Assembly: GCF_025264625.1 (NCBI RefSeq)
Contig: NZ_CP093313.1
Location: forward strand, 4,216,001-4,280,000
Source: Occallatibacter riparius
Lineage (GTDB): Bacteria; Acidobacteriota; Terriglobia; Terriglobales; Acidobacteriaceae
DNA: 64,000 bases
Direction of reading: 5' to 3'
Numbering within the stretch: the first letter of the stretch is position 1; the number at the start of each line of letters is the position of its first letter. Of the stretch, positions 33,224-42,770 are shown one piece after another. The position numbers were made by a program, and so were the translations under genes. The notes below the pieces were generated by a model that saw only the letters and a list, made by a program, of their open reading frames with translations, was not told the origin of the DNA and searched no databases.

Positions 33224-34834
33224 TCACAGGTTCATCCGGCGAAGGACTCCTTGAAATTCGGCACGCGGACGAAGCGGATCCCAAATTGGGTCGACGTTCA
33301 GCCAATGTATTCCCACGTTCCTTGAAACACGCGCCTGGTCAAGGCTTTCGATTGCTGCTTCTTCGTGACCAAAAGCTAGCTTCAGGATTGCGATTTGAAG
33401 CGCCAACCCGGGTGAAGCACGGTTCTCCAAATCCTCCATCATTTGATTGGCCTTGTCGCGGTACCCGGCTCCCAAGTAACTTCCGCCGAGCAACCCGCAG
33501 CCGAATACAGGTGTTTCGATCCTCTCCAAAGTGTCGGCAGCTTGTTTATACATACCCTTCAACAGATAGGCTTCGCCAAGCCATCGCAAGGCCCAGGGAT
33601 ATGTCGGTTCCAAGTCGAGAGCCTGGCGACATGCGGAGATGGCGGAGTCATATTGACGCTGAAACATCCAGTCGGCTCCAAATCCGCCCGCCACAACCGG
33701 GGACATCGGGTCGAGCTCGGCGGCGAGCTGCTGGTGAAAATCGGCCTCGCGCAGCCTGCTGGTTGGCGCAAGCACGATACCGGCATAAAACAAATGAGCG
33801 CGGGCATCATCGCGATTCAGCGCGAGCCCCTTTCGAAAATGGTGCTCTGCACCCGCCCAATCGTAGTGATGGTATGCACGTATGAACCCAAGAGTGACGT
33901 GAGCTTCGCCAAGGCGTGCATCCAAGTGCAGGGCTAATTCCGCCTCACTGGAAGCCCTTCGTGCTTGTTTCTCTGCTGCACCTCCGCCGAAGGCGGCCAT
34001 CATCGCGCAACAATCGGCCAGCGCCGCATGCACTCGCGCAATCCCGGGTGACCGTACAACCGCTGCCTCGAAGAAATCGGCTGCAATCTCAAGCTCATGC
34101 GGCAGCCGCTTATTCCAGTGGTATCGTCCTCGGAGATAGAGTTCGTAGGCCTCAACGTCTCTTGATAGAGCTCCTCTTTGCATCTTCTCGCCCGCACAGA
34201 CCAAACGTCCTTCGAGAGCCGCTACGGTTTGTCTGGTGATTTCATCCTGCAGTTCGAAAACATCTTCGAGCCGGCAATCAAAGCGCCGCGCCCACAGATG
34301 ACAACCATCCTCGACGTCGAGCAATTGCGCAGTGATGCGCATGCGCTTGCCCTGGCGGCGAACACTACCTTCGAGCACGGTACGCACCCCGAGTTGGCGC
34401 CCGATGAGGCGAACATCCTCCGTTTTGCCCTTGAAGTGGAAGGAAGAAGTGCGCGCGACAACCTTCAGACCTTGGACCTGCGCTAGAGCCGTGATGAGTT
34501 CTTCCGTCAGGCCATCGGTAAGAACCTCATCGGTGGATTTGCCACCCAGATTTACAAACGGCAGCACTACGATGGAAGGCGTGCGAGTACTGAGGTGCCC
34601 TGAATGCAACAGGGGCTGTGGCCGGCTATTCCACCACTGCTCCAGCTCCGTGCGATATGCATAGACCGATGCTTCGTCTTTATGGTGATGGCGGCGAGCC
34701 GGGAGATTCTCCGTTTGTTCCCATCTTTGCGCGGTGCGAACAGAGACCTTAAGGAAGGCGGCAATTTCCTTCCACGAACCGAGACGTTCGTCTGTTTGAG
34801 CGGCGACTGCCACGGCTTCACCCCTTTGTGGCAT
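33224..34834 (-). CDS. HTH regulator with FlgO/TolB-N-like domain and TPR repeats
   Basis: 536 residues. An N-terminal HTH (~16-70, LGSWKEIAAFLKVSVRTAQRWEQ...LPARRH) resembles MerR/excisionase-type folds. It is followed by the FlgO/TolB-N-like segment often found in CadC-type and adenylate-cyclase-related proteins (~86-205: IVVLPFVNLGGKSTDEVLTDGLTEELITAL). The remainder (~215-530) is TPR-like helical repeats (AYELYLRGRYHWNK, AEHHFRKGLALNRDDARAH, ISACRQALDLEPTYPWAL). No membrane helix is evident, unlike classical CadC. It is probably a DNA-binding regulator whose signal is unknown. No neighbour on its strand, so its targets cannot be guessed. Confidence 0.82.
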   Translation of the reverse strand: MPQRGEAVAVAAQTDERLGSWKEIAAFLKVSVRTAQRWEQTENLPARRHHHKDEASVYAYRTELEQWWNSRPQPLLHSGHLSTRTPSIVVLPFVNLGGKSTDEVLTDGLTEELITALAQVQGLKVVARTSSFHFKGKTEDVRLIGRQLGVRTVLEGSVRRQGKRMRITAQLLDVEDGCHLWARRFDCRLEDVFELQDEITRQTVAALEGRLVCAGEKMQRGALSRDVEAYELYLRGRYHWNKRLPHELEIAADFFEAAVVRSPGIARVHAALADCCAMMAAFGGGAAEKQARRASSEAELALHLDARLGEAHVTLGFIRAYHHYDWAGAEHHFRKGLALNRDDARAHLFYAGIVLAPTSRLREADFHQQLAAELDPMSPVVAGGFGADWMFQRQYDSAISACRQALDLEPTYPWALRWLGEAYLLKGMYKQAADTLERIETPVFGCGLLGGSYLGAGYRDKANQMMEDLENRASPGLALQIAILKLAFGHEEAAIESLDQARVSRNVGIHWLNVDPIWDPLRPRAEFQGVLRRMNL

Positions 34835-34987
34835 AGCTCGATATGAAGAGATTTTCGAGATGAATTATAGACCCACCTGATTCAACAAGCCGGATTGCAT
34901 GACAAAGAACGTCACGCCTTCCTGACCAGCAATGTCGCTTGCTGGATTGCAAGATGCGCTTTACGGTAACAGGGCAGGAGGTGCAGT

Positions 34988-35509
34988 ATGAGTCTACGGC
35001 TATTCATAACGTCAATTCTGGCCTCGATTGTCTTGCCGGCGGCAAGCGGCGCGATGGCCCAAGTTACCATGTCTCAACATCAAGCACAGCCGCGACCATT
35101 CTGGGGCACGATGACGGGAGAGGTAACCTTCGTCATGTCTTCCGAATGCTCGACGCAACCTGTGCAGACAGTCTCCACGAACGAAGGCAGGGTTAGTCAC
35201 CTCGGGAACAGTACCCTCACGACAGCGCATTGTGCTTCCAGTGACGGAACGCAAGCCATCGATGGACATGCAATCTTCACCGGGGCCAACGGGGCTGATA
35301 TTAATGCCACCTATACCGCGCATACGGTCGCGGCATCCGCGCAGGTGATCGTGCAGGAGGGTGAACTGACAATCATTGGTGGCACTGGCCGGTTCCAACA
35401 TGCAGCGGGCCGTGTGCCGTTCACGGTATACATCAGTCCAGTCTCTCCGCCAACTCTTGAGGCGAAATGGCCTGTTCGTTTCGTCTTCGCAGGCACAATT
35501 AGCTATTGA
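34988..35509 (+). CDS. Small secreted protein of unknown function
   Basis: 173 residues. A GCAGGAGGTG ribosome site precedes ATG 34988. The signal peptide is clear (LFITSILASIVLPAASGAMAQ). The mature part is Thr/Ser/Gly-rich and looks all-beta (GEVTFVMSSECS, GHAIFTGANGADINATY, LTIIGGTGRFQHAAGRVPF), reminiscent of small beta-barrel secreted proteins of allene-oxide-cyclase-like shape. That comparison is a guess. It has two Cys. It is monocistronic, divergent from the 33224 regulator with a 153-bp shared upstream region. Confidence 0.72.
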   Translation: MSLRLFITSILASIVLPAASGAMAQVTMSQHQAQPRPFWGTMTGEVTFVMSSECSTQPVQTVSTNEGRVSHLGNSTLTTAHCASSDGTQAIDGHAIFTGANGADINATYTAHTVAASAQVIVQEGELTIIGGTGRFQHAAGRVPFTVYISPVSPPTLEAKWPVRFVFAGTISY

Positions 35510-35979
35510 TTCGGTCGGCGAGGGTACTCTGGCGGGCCGAGTGTGCCGGGGTACCCGATACCAATGAAGCAAATTTGAGGGCATCTCGGTAGGAAACTGT
35601 GTCTGTATCCGGTTCTCAATCAGACCATTGACGGTTGGCATCGAACGTCGGGTTGCCCTCAAGCTATTGTGCGATTCAGCTTCTCGGCTTGCGCGCAAGA
35701 TAGACCGTGCGGCCGCCGCGATGGACGAGCGGATTGCCTTCGAAGAAACGCGCGCCGTCCAAAGATCGTATCCAATCGAAAGCGGCGTTGAGGAGAGTGC
35801 GACGGATCTCATCCGAACTCCAGCACATCTCCTCAACGTGCTCTTGCTTCCGTTGCCAGTTCCCTCAGTTTTGAATAAACCAATCCACTGGATGAGGCAG
35901 CCGACCCCGCGCTGTAGGCGCGACGTTCGTCAGCGCCGCGTTTCACATCGGAAACCCAGCCCCAATAGCCTCCCCACCA

Positions 35980-36318
35980 TCGTGACCGCCATCACATACG
36001 CAGCAAGTCCAACGTCCTATCATCGGAGAGCCTTTCAGAAGGCAGGGAGTAGTGTCTGATCTCCCAGGTGACTCATTGAAAGATCACAGTAATCTGGGCC
36101 GCGCATCACCACAGGAAGGGTAGAAGGCTTGTTAACTAGCATGTAACTGGGGTTACTAGAAAATTAGCTACCCCTCCCCCTGTTTTTACTTCTCCATATC
36201 TTCGCCAAAAACCGACCTAATGAACACAAGCAATTAGGCTTGTTGATCTTCCAAATCCCATAGCCTCAAAACAAGTCGTTGTAACATGGAATGCCTGATT
36301 GTACTTATCAGTTAATAG
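35980..36318 (+). repeat. Long dispersed intergenic repeat (~340 bp), copy 1
   Basis: It aligns with the reverse complement of 63613-63936. A 63-nt core (36152-36214) has one mismatch, CAAAACAAGTCGTTG and the GTACTTATCAG end are also conserved, and GTGACCGCCATCACATAC (35982-35999) is identical at the other end. The middle is less conserved with a ~14-nt length difference. No coding potential. The surrounding gap 35510-36427 shows no other gene. Confidence 0.8.
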
Positions 36319-36385
36319 GGCTATTCCGCCGACGTAGGTGCCACGTAAGTCTTTCCTATGCAGCACCTTACCCGCAGAACAAAGA

Positions 36386-36409
36386 GCTCCTGCGCGTAAG
36401 CGCAGGAGC
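36386..36409 (-). terminator. Intrinsic terminator of the leu-ilv operon
   Basis: GCTCCTGCGC and GCGCAGGAGC (10-bp perfect stem, 4-nt loop), 18 nt past the ilvC stop; on the minus strand a T-rich stretch (TCTTTGTTCT) follows. Confidence 0.85.
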
Positions 36410-36427
36410 CCTTCTGAAACGCCAGCC

Positions 36428-37450
36428 TTACCGGTTCTTCGCCACTTCCTCGACAGTCACCGGATCGAGGAACGGCATCGACGCGCGAAGCTGCTTGCCC
36501 ACAATCTCGATCGGGTGCTTCGCCTCGGCATCGCGGAACGCCTGAAACTCCTTCCGCCCTGAGTTCTGATCCGCCAGGAACCGCTTCGCAAACGTCCCAT
36601 CCTGAATGTCCTTCAGAATGTCCTTCATCGCCTGCTTGCTGGTCTCATTGATTACCCGCGGCCCGCTCACGTAATCGCCCCATTCAGCCGTGTCGCTGAT
36701 CGAGTAGCGCATATAAGCCAACCCGCCGCGATAGATCAGGTCCACAATCAGCTTGAGTTCGTGCAGCACTTCGAAGTACGCGCTCTCCGGCTGATAACCC
36801 GCCTCGACCAGCGTCTCGTAGCCAGCCTTGATCAGCGCGCTCACGCCGCCGCAAAGCACCGCCTGCTCGCCAAAGAGATCGGTCTCGGTCTCTTCCTTGA
36901 ACGTAGTCTCGAGCACGCCTGCACGGGTGCAGCCGATGCCCTTCAGGTAGCTCAGCGTCAGCGCATGCGCCTTGCCCGTCGCATCCTGGTGGATGGCAAT
37001 CAGTCCCGGAACGCCGCCGCCCTCAGTGAACACCTCGCGCACGCGATGGCCCGGCGCCTTCGGCGCTGCCATGCCCACGTCGATGCCTTCCGCCGGCGTG
37101 ATCGTCTTGAAGTGAATGTTGAATCCATGGGCAAACAGCAGCAGCTTGCCTGCGGACAAGTTCGGCGCAATCTCCTCGGCATACAGCTTCGCAGCGGTCT
37201 GATCCGGAACCAGCACCATCACCACGTCGGCCCACTTGGTGGCCTCGGCAACCGTTGCTACTTCAAGCCCGGCCTTCTGCGCCTTGGCGATCGATTTGGA
37301 TCCGGCGGCAAGACCCACCTTCACCTGAACACCTGAATCCTTCAGGTTGAGGCTGTGTGCGTGCCCCTGCGAGCCGTAGCCAATGACGGCCACTTTCTTG
37401 GCCTGGATGAGGGAAAGGTCTGCATCGTGATCGTAGTAAGTCGTTGCCAT
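36428..37450 (-). CDS. ilvC: Ketol-acid reductoisomerase (class I)
   Basis: 340 residues, standard for the short class I enzyme. The N-terminal Rossmann domain has VIGYGSQGHAHSLNLKDSG. The knotted C-terminal domain carries the Mg-binding acidic residues in TDLFGEQAVLCGG and ELKLIVDLIYRGGL. It converts 2-acetolactate or 2-aceto-2-hydroxybutyrate to the dihydroxy acids with NAD(P)H, the second step of valine/isoleucine synthesis. It is last in the leu-ilv operon, separated from ilvH by 127 nt that hold short CACTGATCACTGACCACTG-type repeats, and followed by a terminator. Confidence 0.97.
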   Translation of the reverse strand: MATTYYDHDADLSLIQAKKVAVIGYGSQGHAHSLNLKDSGVQVKVGLAAGSKSIAKAQKAGLEVATVAEATKWADVVMVLVPDQTAAKLYAEEIAPNLSAGKLLLFAHGFNIHFKTITPAEGIDVGMAAPKAPGHRVREVFTEGGGVPGLIAIHQDATGKAHALTLSYLKGIGCTRAGVLETTFKEETETDLFGEQAVLCGGVSALIKAGYETLVEAGYQPESAYFEVLHELKLIVDLIYRGGLAYMRYSISDTAEWGDYVSGPRVINETSKQAMKDILKDIQDGTFAKRFLADQNSGRKEFQAFRDAEAKHPIEIVGKQLRASMPFLDPVTVEEVAKNR

Positions 37451-37577
37451 TGCGTTATCAATCTTCCTTTGTCTGCAAGGTTTGCGTTTGAAATTCGTCG
37501 GGCTTTACACCCACTGTGAATCCTGCTTCAACTCCGGGATCATCGATCACTAACCACTGATCACTGACCACTGTTTG

Positions 37578-38165
37578 CTATTCCGGCTCGACGACCGCGC
37601 CTTCTTCGGCTTGCTGTGTCTGGCTGGCGCCATCTTCCGGTTCGATTGCGCCAGCTCCGAGTGCCTTCAGAACCCGGCTGGTGTGGTGCCCGCGGCGCAT
37701 CGTCATCTTGCCGCTGCGGCATACCTCCAGAATTTCATTATCGCCTTCCGTCAGCACCTGGATGAGTCCCTCGATCTTGCTCTCCACGCCCGTCATCTCG
37801 ATCATCAGCGACTCCGGCGCAAGATCGACTATACGAGCTCTGAACACCTCGACCAGCTCGAAGATAGGCGAGCGTGTATCCTTCGTGGCCGCAACTTTGA
37901 TCAGCGCCAGTTCGCGCGTGACCGCGGGCGCCCCGGCAATATCGTCCACGTCGAGCACGTTTTCCAGCTTGTACATGCTCGCGCGAATCCGGTGTCCCGC
38001 TTCCGCCGACGCCTCACAAACGATCGTCATGCGCGACAGCCCTGGCCGCTCGCTGCGCCCCACCGTGAGCGAGATGATGTTGATGTTCAGACGCCGAAAC
38101 AGCGACGACACGCGCGTCAACACGCCGGGCTTGTCATCCACGTACGAAACAAAAGTATGAATCAT
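37578..38165 (-). CDS. ilvH: Acetolactate synthase small (regulatory) subunit
   Basis: 195 residues: an N-terminal ACT domain (~3-75, TFVSYVDDKPGVLTRVSSLFRRLNINI) and the ALS_ss C-terminal domain (~85-165). It binds valine for feedback control and activates the catalytic IlvB. It lies 17 nt after ilvB, so they are co-translated. The C-terminal ~25 residues are an acidic, Gln/Glu-rich tail (QTQQAEEGAVVEPE) beyond the usual family end. Confidence 0.95.
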   Translation of the reverse strand: MIHTFVSYVDDKPGVLTRVSSLFRRLNINIISLTVGRSERPGLSRMTIVCEASAEAGHRIRASMYKLENVLDVDDIAGAPAVTRELALIKVAATKDTRSPIFELVEVFRARIVDLAPESLMIEMTGVESKIEGLIQVLTEGDNEILEVCRSGKMTMRRGHHTSRVLKALGAGAIEPEDGASQTQQAEEGAVVEPE

Positions 38166-38182
38166 GATCGTCGTCTCGCTTT

Positions 38183-39949
38183 CTAGATGTCGTCGGGCCG
38201 CTCAACAAGCGGGTTCTTGCCGGGACGGCGAATCATTTCGTGCAGTGCAGAGCCGGCCGGGATCATCGGATAAACCGAGTCTTCCTTCTCCACAAGGAAG
38301 TTCAGCAGATATGCACCCTTGTGTGCGCGCGCCTCTTCCACAGCGCCTGCGAGTTCACCGCGCGTGCGCACTGCCTTTGCCGCGATACCATGCGCATCGG
38401 CCAGCTTCACGAAATCCGGGCTCACCAGCGGCGTCGACTCGTAGTTCTTGTCATAGAAGAACTCCTGCCACTGCCGCACCATGCCGAGATATCCGTTATT
38501 GATCACGGCGATATTGATCTTCAGCTTTTCCTGAACAATCGTCGCGAGCTCCGGCGAAGTCATCTGGAAGCCGCCGTCGCCAGCAACCACCCATACTTCC
38601 TTGTCGGGGCACGCGACCTTCGCTCCAATCGCCGCGGGCAGTGCGAATCCCATCGTGCCCAGCCCGCCTGAAGTAATCAGCGTGCGAGGATGCTCGTGAT
38701 GGAAGTACTGCGCTTCCCACATCTGGTGCTGACCAACGTCGGTCACTACGATCGCGTTGCCACCCGTGATCCGCCACAGATCATGCATCACGTGCGCAGC
38801 GTACAGATGACCCGAGTCCGGCAGGTTCTTGATATCGCGCACCGCGACGGCGCCCTTGCTGGCATCGATCGTCTTCAACCATGCAGAGCCGTCTCGGCCG
38901 GAAATTTGCGGCAGCAATTGTTCCAGCACCTCGGCGAGATCGCCCACCAGCGCAACGTCCACCTTGATGTTCTTGTTGATCTCCGCCGGGTCGACTTCGA
39001 TGTGAATCTTCTTCGCTTTCAGAGCGTAGGTGCTAGGCGTGCCAATCACGCGGTCGTCAAACCGCATGCCGCACGCAATCAGCAGGTCGGCTTCCTGAAT
39101 CGCATGATTCACCCAGGACTCGCCGTGCATGCCCATCATGCCCAGGTTCAGCGGATGGGACGCAGGGAAGCCGCCCAACCCAAGCAGCGTGAGCGCCACA
39201 GGAATCTGCGCGCGTTCTGCGAGAGACCGAACCTGCTCCATCGCGCCCGATTGCATCACGCCATGTCCAGCGAGAATCACCGGTCGCTTCGCATTGCGGA
39301 TCAGCTCCGCCGCTTCCTTCAGCCCGTTCTCTTCCACCTTGAGCATCGGATGCGGCCGGTACGGCGCCGGCTTGGCAGCGTCGAAGTCGAACAGTGCGGT
39401 GGCCTGTTGCGCATCCTTCGTGATGTCGACGAGCACGGGACCCGGCCGCCCCGAACGCGCAATCTGGAATGCATGCCGCAGCGCCGGCGCAAGGTCCTCA
39501 GCGCGGCTCACTAGGAAATTGTGTTTCGTCACCGGCAGCGTCACGCCGGTGATGTCCACTTCCTGGAACGCATCGGTCCCCAGCACCTTGCTCGACACCT
39601 GACCCGTCACGCACACCATCGGAATCGAATCGAGCATTGCCGTTGCGATTCCCGTCACCAGATTCGTCGCGCCCGGTCCGCTCGTCGCAACCGCCACGCC
39701 AACCTTGCCGGTTGCACGCGCGTATCCATCGGCCATGTGCGATGCGCCCTGTTCGTGACGCACCAGCACGTGCCGGATCGGAAACTTCCGCAGCGCATCA
39801 TACGCCGGCAGAATCGCTCCACCCGGATAGCCGAAGACGTCCGTAACGCCCTCGCCGACGAGAGTGGCCCAGAGAATCTCCGAGCCCGTCAACCGTGTGG
39901 GCGTGGTGATGGCTCCATTGGGGGAAGGCGTGTTGACGTTGGTGTTCAT
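38183..39949 (-). CDS. ilvB: Acetolactate synthase large (catalytic) subunit
   Basis: 588 residues with the three ThDP-enzyme domains: the N-terminal PYR domain with GYPGGAILPAYDAL and the catalytic Glu in VRHEQGASHMADGYAR, a central FAD-type domain, and the C-terminal PP domain with GDGGFQMTSPELATI...NNGYLGMVRQWQE (ThDP/Mg motif GDG...NN). It makes acetolactate from pyruvate, or acetohydroxybutyrate with 2-oxobutyrate. The N-terminal ~20 residues are a Thr/Pro-rich extension. It follows the unknown 39970 gene by 20 nt. Confidence 0.97.
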   Translation of the reverse strand: MNTNVNTPSPNGAITTPTRLTGSEILWATLVGEGVTDVFGYPGGAILPAYDALRKFPIRHVLVRHEQGASHMADGYARATGKVGVAVATSGPGATNLVTGIATAMLDSIPMVCVTGQVSSKVLGTDAFQEVDITGVTLPVTKHNFLVSRAEDLAPALRHAFQIARSGRPGPVLVDITKDAQQATALFDFDAAKPAPYRPHPMLKVEENGLKEAAELIRNAKRPVILAGHGVMQSGAMEQVRSLAERAQIPVALTLLGLGGFPASHPLNLGMMGMHGESWVNHAIQEADLLIACGMRFDDRVIGTPSTYALKAKKIHIEVDPAEINKNIKVDVALVGDLAEVLEQLLPQISGRDGSAWLKTIDASKGAVAVRDIKNLPDSGHLYAAHVMHDLWRITGGNAIVVTDVGQHQMWEAQYFHHEHPRTLITSGGLGTMGFALPAAIGAKVACPDKEVWVVAGDGGFQMTSPELATIVQEKLKINIAVINNGYLGMVRQWQEFFYDKNYESTPLVSPDFVKLADAHGIAAKAVRTRGELAGAVEEARAHKGAYLLNFLVEKEDSVYPMIPAGSALHEMIRRPGKNPLVERPDDI

Positions 39950-39969
39950 AGGGCTCTCCTTCGTATGAC

Positions 39970-40317
39970 CTACAACTGCACTTCAGACTGCGGCGATCCC
40001 GGGCCGCCTTTTCTGATAACTACTCGCGCGTTCTTGCAGAGCGGATAATCCTTCAGTACTGGTTCCACAACATCGTAGAGTCGGTTCGCATCGGGCCCGT
40101 AGAGATAGATTGTGGTCACTGAATCTCCGGTCTCGTGACCATCCAACTCTCCAGCGCGATTCGTCTCGATCTCTTCGATCAACTGATCTTCGAGTGTGGC
40201 GACGTCATACTTCGCATACACCTCGTCGGGTAAATTCACTCCATCCAGACGGATGAGCACACACTCCTGGGACTTCGGCTGCGCATTCTTTTTCAAGAAC
40301 TTGTCGAAAATGCCCAT
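39970..40317 (-). CDS. Conserved-looking small acidic protein inside the leu-ilv operon
   Basis: 115 residues; I do not recognise it. It begins MGIFDKFLKK, a short amphipathic basic helix, then alternates beta and helix (CVLIRLDGVNLP, TIYLYGPDANRLYDVVEPVLKDYPL, ARVVIRKGGPG) with many acidic residues. Soluble, no signal peptide. It sits 12 nt after ilvD and 20 nt before ilvB, so it is almost certainly transcribed and translated with them. A regulatory or chaperone role for the pathway is possible but unproven. Confidence 0.75.
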   Translation of the reverse strand: MGIFDKFLKKNAQPKSQECVLIRLDGVNLPDEVYAKYDVATLEDQLIEEIETNRAGELDGHETGDSVTTIYLYGPDANRLYDVVEPVLKDYPLCKNARVVIRKGGPGSPQSEVQL

Positions 40318-40329
40318 CGATCTACCTTC

Positions 40330-42018
40330 CTACGTCGTCGCACCCTGCGAAGCCGAGTTCACACGGTCCACATATTTTCGGAATACACCCTGCGGCCAGC
40401 GCAGCGCCGGTGGCGCAAAGCCTTTGAGCCGTTCCGCCATCTCCGCATCGCTGATCTCCAGCGTCAGCGTGCGGTTGGGAATATCGAAGCGAATCATGTC
40501 GCCCTCGCGGACCGCGGCAATCGGTCCACCAACGAATGCTTCTGGAGCAACGTGCCCCGCTGTGAATCCGCGCGTCGCTCCGGAGAATCGTCCGTCCGTC
40601 AGCAGCGCAACTGTGTGGCTAAGGTCCGGATGCCCGCTGACTGCGGCCGTGACCTGCAGCATTTCGCGCATGCCCGGCCCGCCTTTGGGACCTTCATAGC
40701 GGATCACCAACACATCGCCGGGCTTGATCTTGTCGCCTTGCACCGCCGCGAAACAGTCGTCTTCGCACTCGAACACCCGCGCTGGCCCGCGATGCTCCAC
40801 GCGATCGGCCGCGGCGATCTTCATCACGCACCCTTCAGGCGCGAGGTTGCCCTTAAGGATGACGAGTCCGCCCGTAGGCTTGATCGGCTGCTCGAATGTT
40901 TTGATGACTACCTGTCCCGGCGTCTCTTCCGCCAACCCGGCCTCTTCCGCCAGCGTCTTGCCGCTGATGGTCAGCGTTGATCCATCCGCGTGACCCGCGT
41001 CAATCAGTCGCTTCGCCAACAGACGCGATCCGCCCGCTTCCTGGAAGTGCGAAGCCATGTACTTGCCCGCCGGAACCAGGTCACAGATGAATGGCGTACG
41101 CTTCGAGATTGCGTCGAAGTCATCAACCGAAAGTTCAATCCCCATTTCCTTCGCAATGGCGATCAGGTGCAGCACAGCGTTCGTGGACCCGCCGCTCGCT
41201 GCCACGCTGGCAATCGTGTTCTCCAACGCCTTACGCGTGATGATCTGTGAGGGCCGGCGGTTCGCCCGCACTGCATCCATCAACATGCGGCCAGCTTCCC
41301 GCGTGGCTTCCAACTTGTCTTTCGCAGTCGCGGGAACGCCCGACAAATGCATCGGTGAGATCCCCAGCAACTCGCCGCTCATTGCCATCGTGTTCGCCGT
41401 AAACTGGCCGCCGCAGGCTCCCGCGCCAGGACACGCATTGGCTTCGAGCGCCTCGAGCCCCGCGTCGTCAATCTTGCCCGCCGCGTATGAGCCGATGCCC
41501 TCGAACACGTTCTGAATCGTAATGTCGATCTTCTTGCCATCGGGGCCGTCAATCTTGCCCGGCGCGATCGATCCACCGTAGAGCATCATCCCCGGAATAT
41601 CCAGGCGGCACAGCGCCATGATGATGCCCGGCATGTTCTTATCGCAGCCGCCGATGCCCACAAGGCCGTCGAACAGGTTTCCACGCGCTACCAACTCGAT
41701 GGAGTCGGCAATCACCTCGCGTGACACGAGAGACGCCTTCATGCCCTGCGTCCCCATCGTGATCCCGTCGGAGATCGTGATGGTGTTGAATTCCATCGGC
41801 GTGCCGCCCGCCTCTCGAATACCCTGCTTCAGCGCATCGGCCACTTCACGCAGATGAACATTGCAGGTGCCGATCTCGGTCCAGGTGTTGGCGATACCGA
41901 TAATCGGCTTATGCAGATCGTCTTTCGCAAAGCCGGCACCCCGCAGATACGAACGCGCGGCTGCACGGCTGGGACCCTCGGTCAACGGAACACTATTGCG
42001 CTTGCCTTCTACAGTCAT
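40330..42018 (-). CDS. ilvD: Dihydroxy-acid dehydratase
   Basis: 562 residues from ATG 42018 (AGGGA upstream; the frame is open to 42117, but the shorter start gives the standard length). Iron-sulfur/Mg motifs typical of IlvD/Edd: GIGGCDKNMPGI, ANACPGAGACGGQFTANTM, GGSTNAVLHL and TDGRFSGATRGFTAGHV. It dehydrates dihydroxy acids to 2-oxo acids for Val/Ile/Leu synthesis. The 140-nt spacer from leuD contains GCTAGC-rich symmetrical sequence (42040-42158), the only large gap in this part of the operon apart from ilvH-ilvC. Confidence 0.96.
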   Translation of the reverse strand: MTVEGKRNSVPLTEGPSRAAARSYLRGAGFAKDDLHKPIIGIANTWTEIGTCNVHLREVADALKQGIREAGGTPMEFNTITISDGITMGTQGMKASLVSREVIADSIELVARGNLFDGLVGIGGCDKNMPGIIMALCRLDIPGMMLYGGSIAPGKIDGPDGKKIDITIQNVFEGIGSYAAGKIDDAGLEALEANACPGAGACGGQFTANTMAMSGELLGISPMHLSGVPATAKDKLEATREAGRMLMDAVRANRRPSQIITRKALENTIASVAASGGSTNAVLHLIAIAKEMGIELSVDDFDAISKRTPFICDLVPAGKYMASHFQEAGGSRLLAKRLIDAGHADGSTLTISGKTLAEEAGLAEETPGQVVIKTFEQPIKPTGGLVILKGNLAPEGCVMKIAAADRVEHRGPARVFECEDDCFAAVQGDKIKPGDVLVIRYEGPKGGPGMREMLQVTAAVSGHPDLSHTVALLTDGRFSGATRGFTAGHVAPEAFVGGPIAAVREGDMIRFDIPNRTLTLEISDAEMAERLKGFAPPALRWPQGVFRKYVDRVNSASQGATT

Positions 42019-42158
42019 ATCTTCCCTGAATAGCAGTGCTAGCGTCGCTCGCGGTGCTGGCGGAGCTAGTTCTTGGTCTGTGCTGGCTTTGCCGTTCACC
42101 TGCGCCGCCAGTGTCAAATTGTCCTGCTAGCGCCGTTAACTCCGCTAGCTCCGCTGGC

Positions 42159-42770
42159 TTACTTCGGCTGCAACCAGCTCGCTTCATCATGCTGCTTCTC
42201 AAACTTGTCCAGCGCATCCGCATGCCGCAGCGTCAGCCCGATATCGTCCAGGCCTGCCAGCAGGCAATACCGTCGGAACCCATCGACCTCAAAGCTCGCC
42301 GAGAAGCCTTCTCCGTCGGTCACGGTCTGGTCTTCAAGAGAGACATTGAGCTCGTATTCCGGGATTGTCTGCGCTCTGTACATCAGTTCGGCCACTTGCT
42401 CTTCGCTCAACTTCACCAGCAAAATGCCGTTTTTGCCCGCGTTCGAGAAGAAGATGTCCGCGAACGTCGGTGCAATCACGCAGCGAAACCCATAGTCGCT
42501 CAGCGCCCACGCGGCGTGCTCACGGCTTGACCCGCATCCGAAATTCTTGCCAGCGATCAGAATCTGCGCGCCCTTGAAGCGCGGATCATTGAGCACGAAC
42601 TCGGGCACCGGCTCGCCCTCCGGCGTCTGTCGCCAATCGAAGAACAGGAAATCGCCATAGCCTGTGCGCTCGATGCGCTTCAGGAACTGCTTAGGGATGA
42701 TCTGGTCGGTATCGATATTGGTGCGATCGAGAGGTGCCGCCAGTGATGTCAGAGTTGTGAATGCTTGCAT
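42159..42770 (-). CDS. leuD: 3-isopropylmalate dehydratase small subunit
   Basis: 203 residues, normal for LeuD. NIDTDQIIPKQFL and FGCGSSREHAAWAL are the family signatures. ATG 42770 overlaps the leuC stop (TAATG), giving tight coupling. It forms the heterodimeric isomerase of leucine synthesis with LeuC. The upstream open frame to 42989 is the shadow of leuC. Confidence 0.96.
   Translation of the reverse strand: MQAFTTLTSLAAPLDRTNIDTDQIIPKQFLKRIERTGYGDFLFFDWRQTPEGEPVPEFVLNDPRFKGAQILIAGKNFGCGSSREHAAWALSDYGFRCVIAPTFADIFFSNAGKNGILLVKLSEEQVAELMYRAQTIPEYELNVSLEDQTVTDGEGFSASFEVDGFRRYCLLAGLDDIGLTLRHADALDKFEKQHDEASWLQPK

Noticed and set aside
32920..33885. 321-codon plus-strand frame over the end of the HTH-TPR gene
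   Set aside because: It starts in a hairpin repeat and overlaps most of the TPR region in antisense; the translation has no recognisable features.
35012..35836. 274-codon minus-strand frame over the small secreted-protein gene
   Set aside because: The opposite-strand gene has a signal peptide and strong ribosome site; this frame is Arg/Ser-rich with neither.
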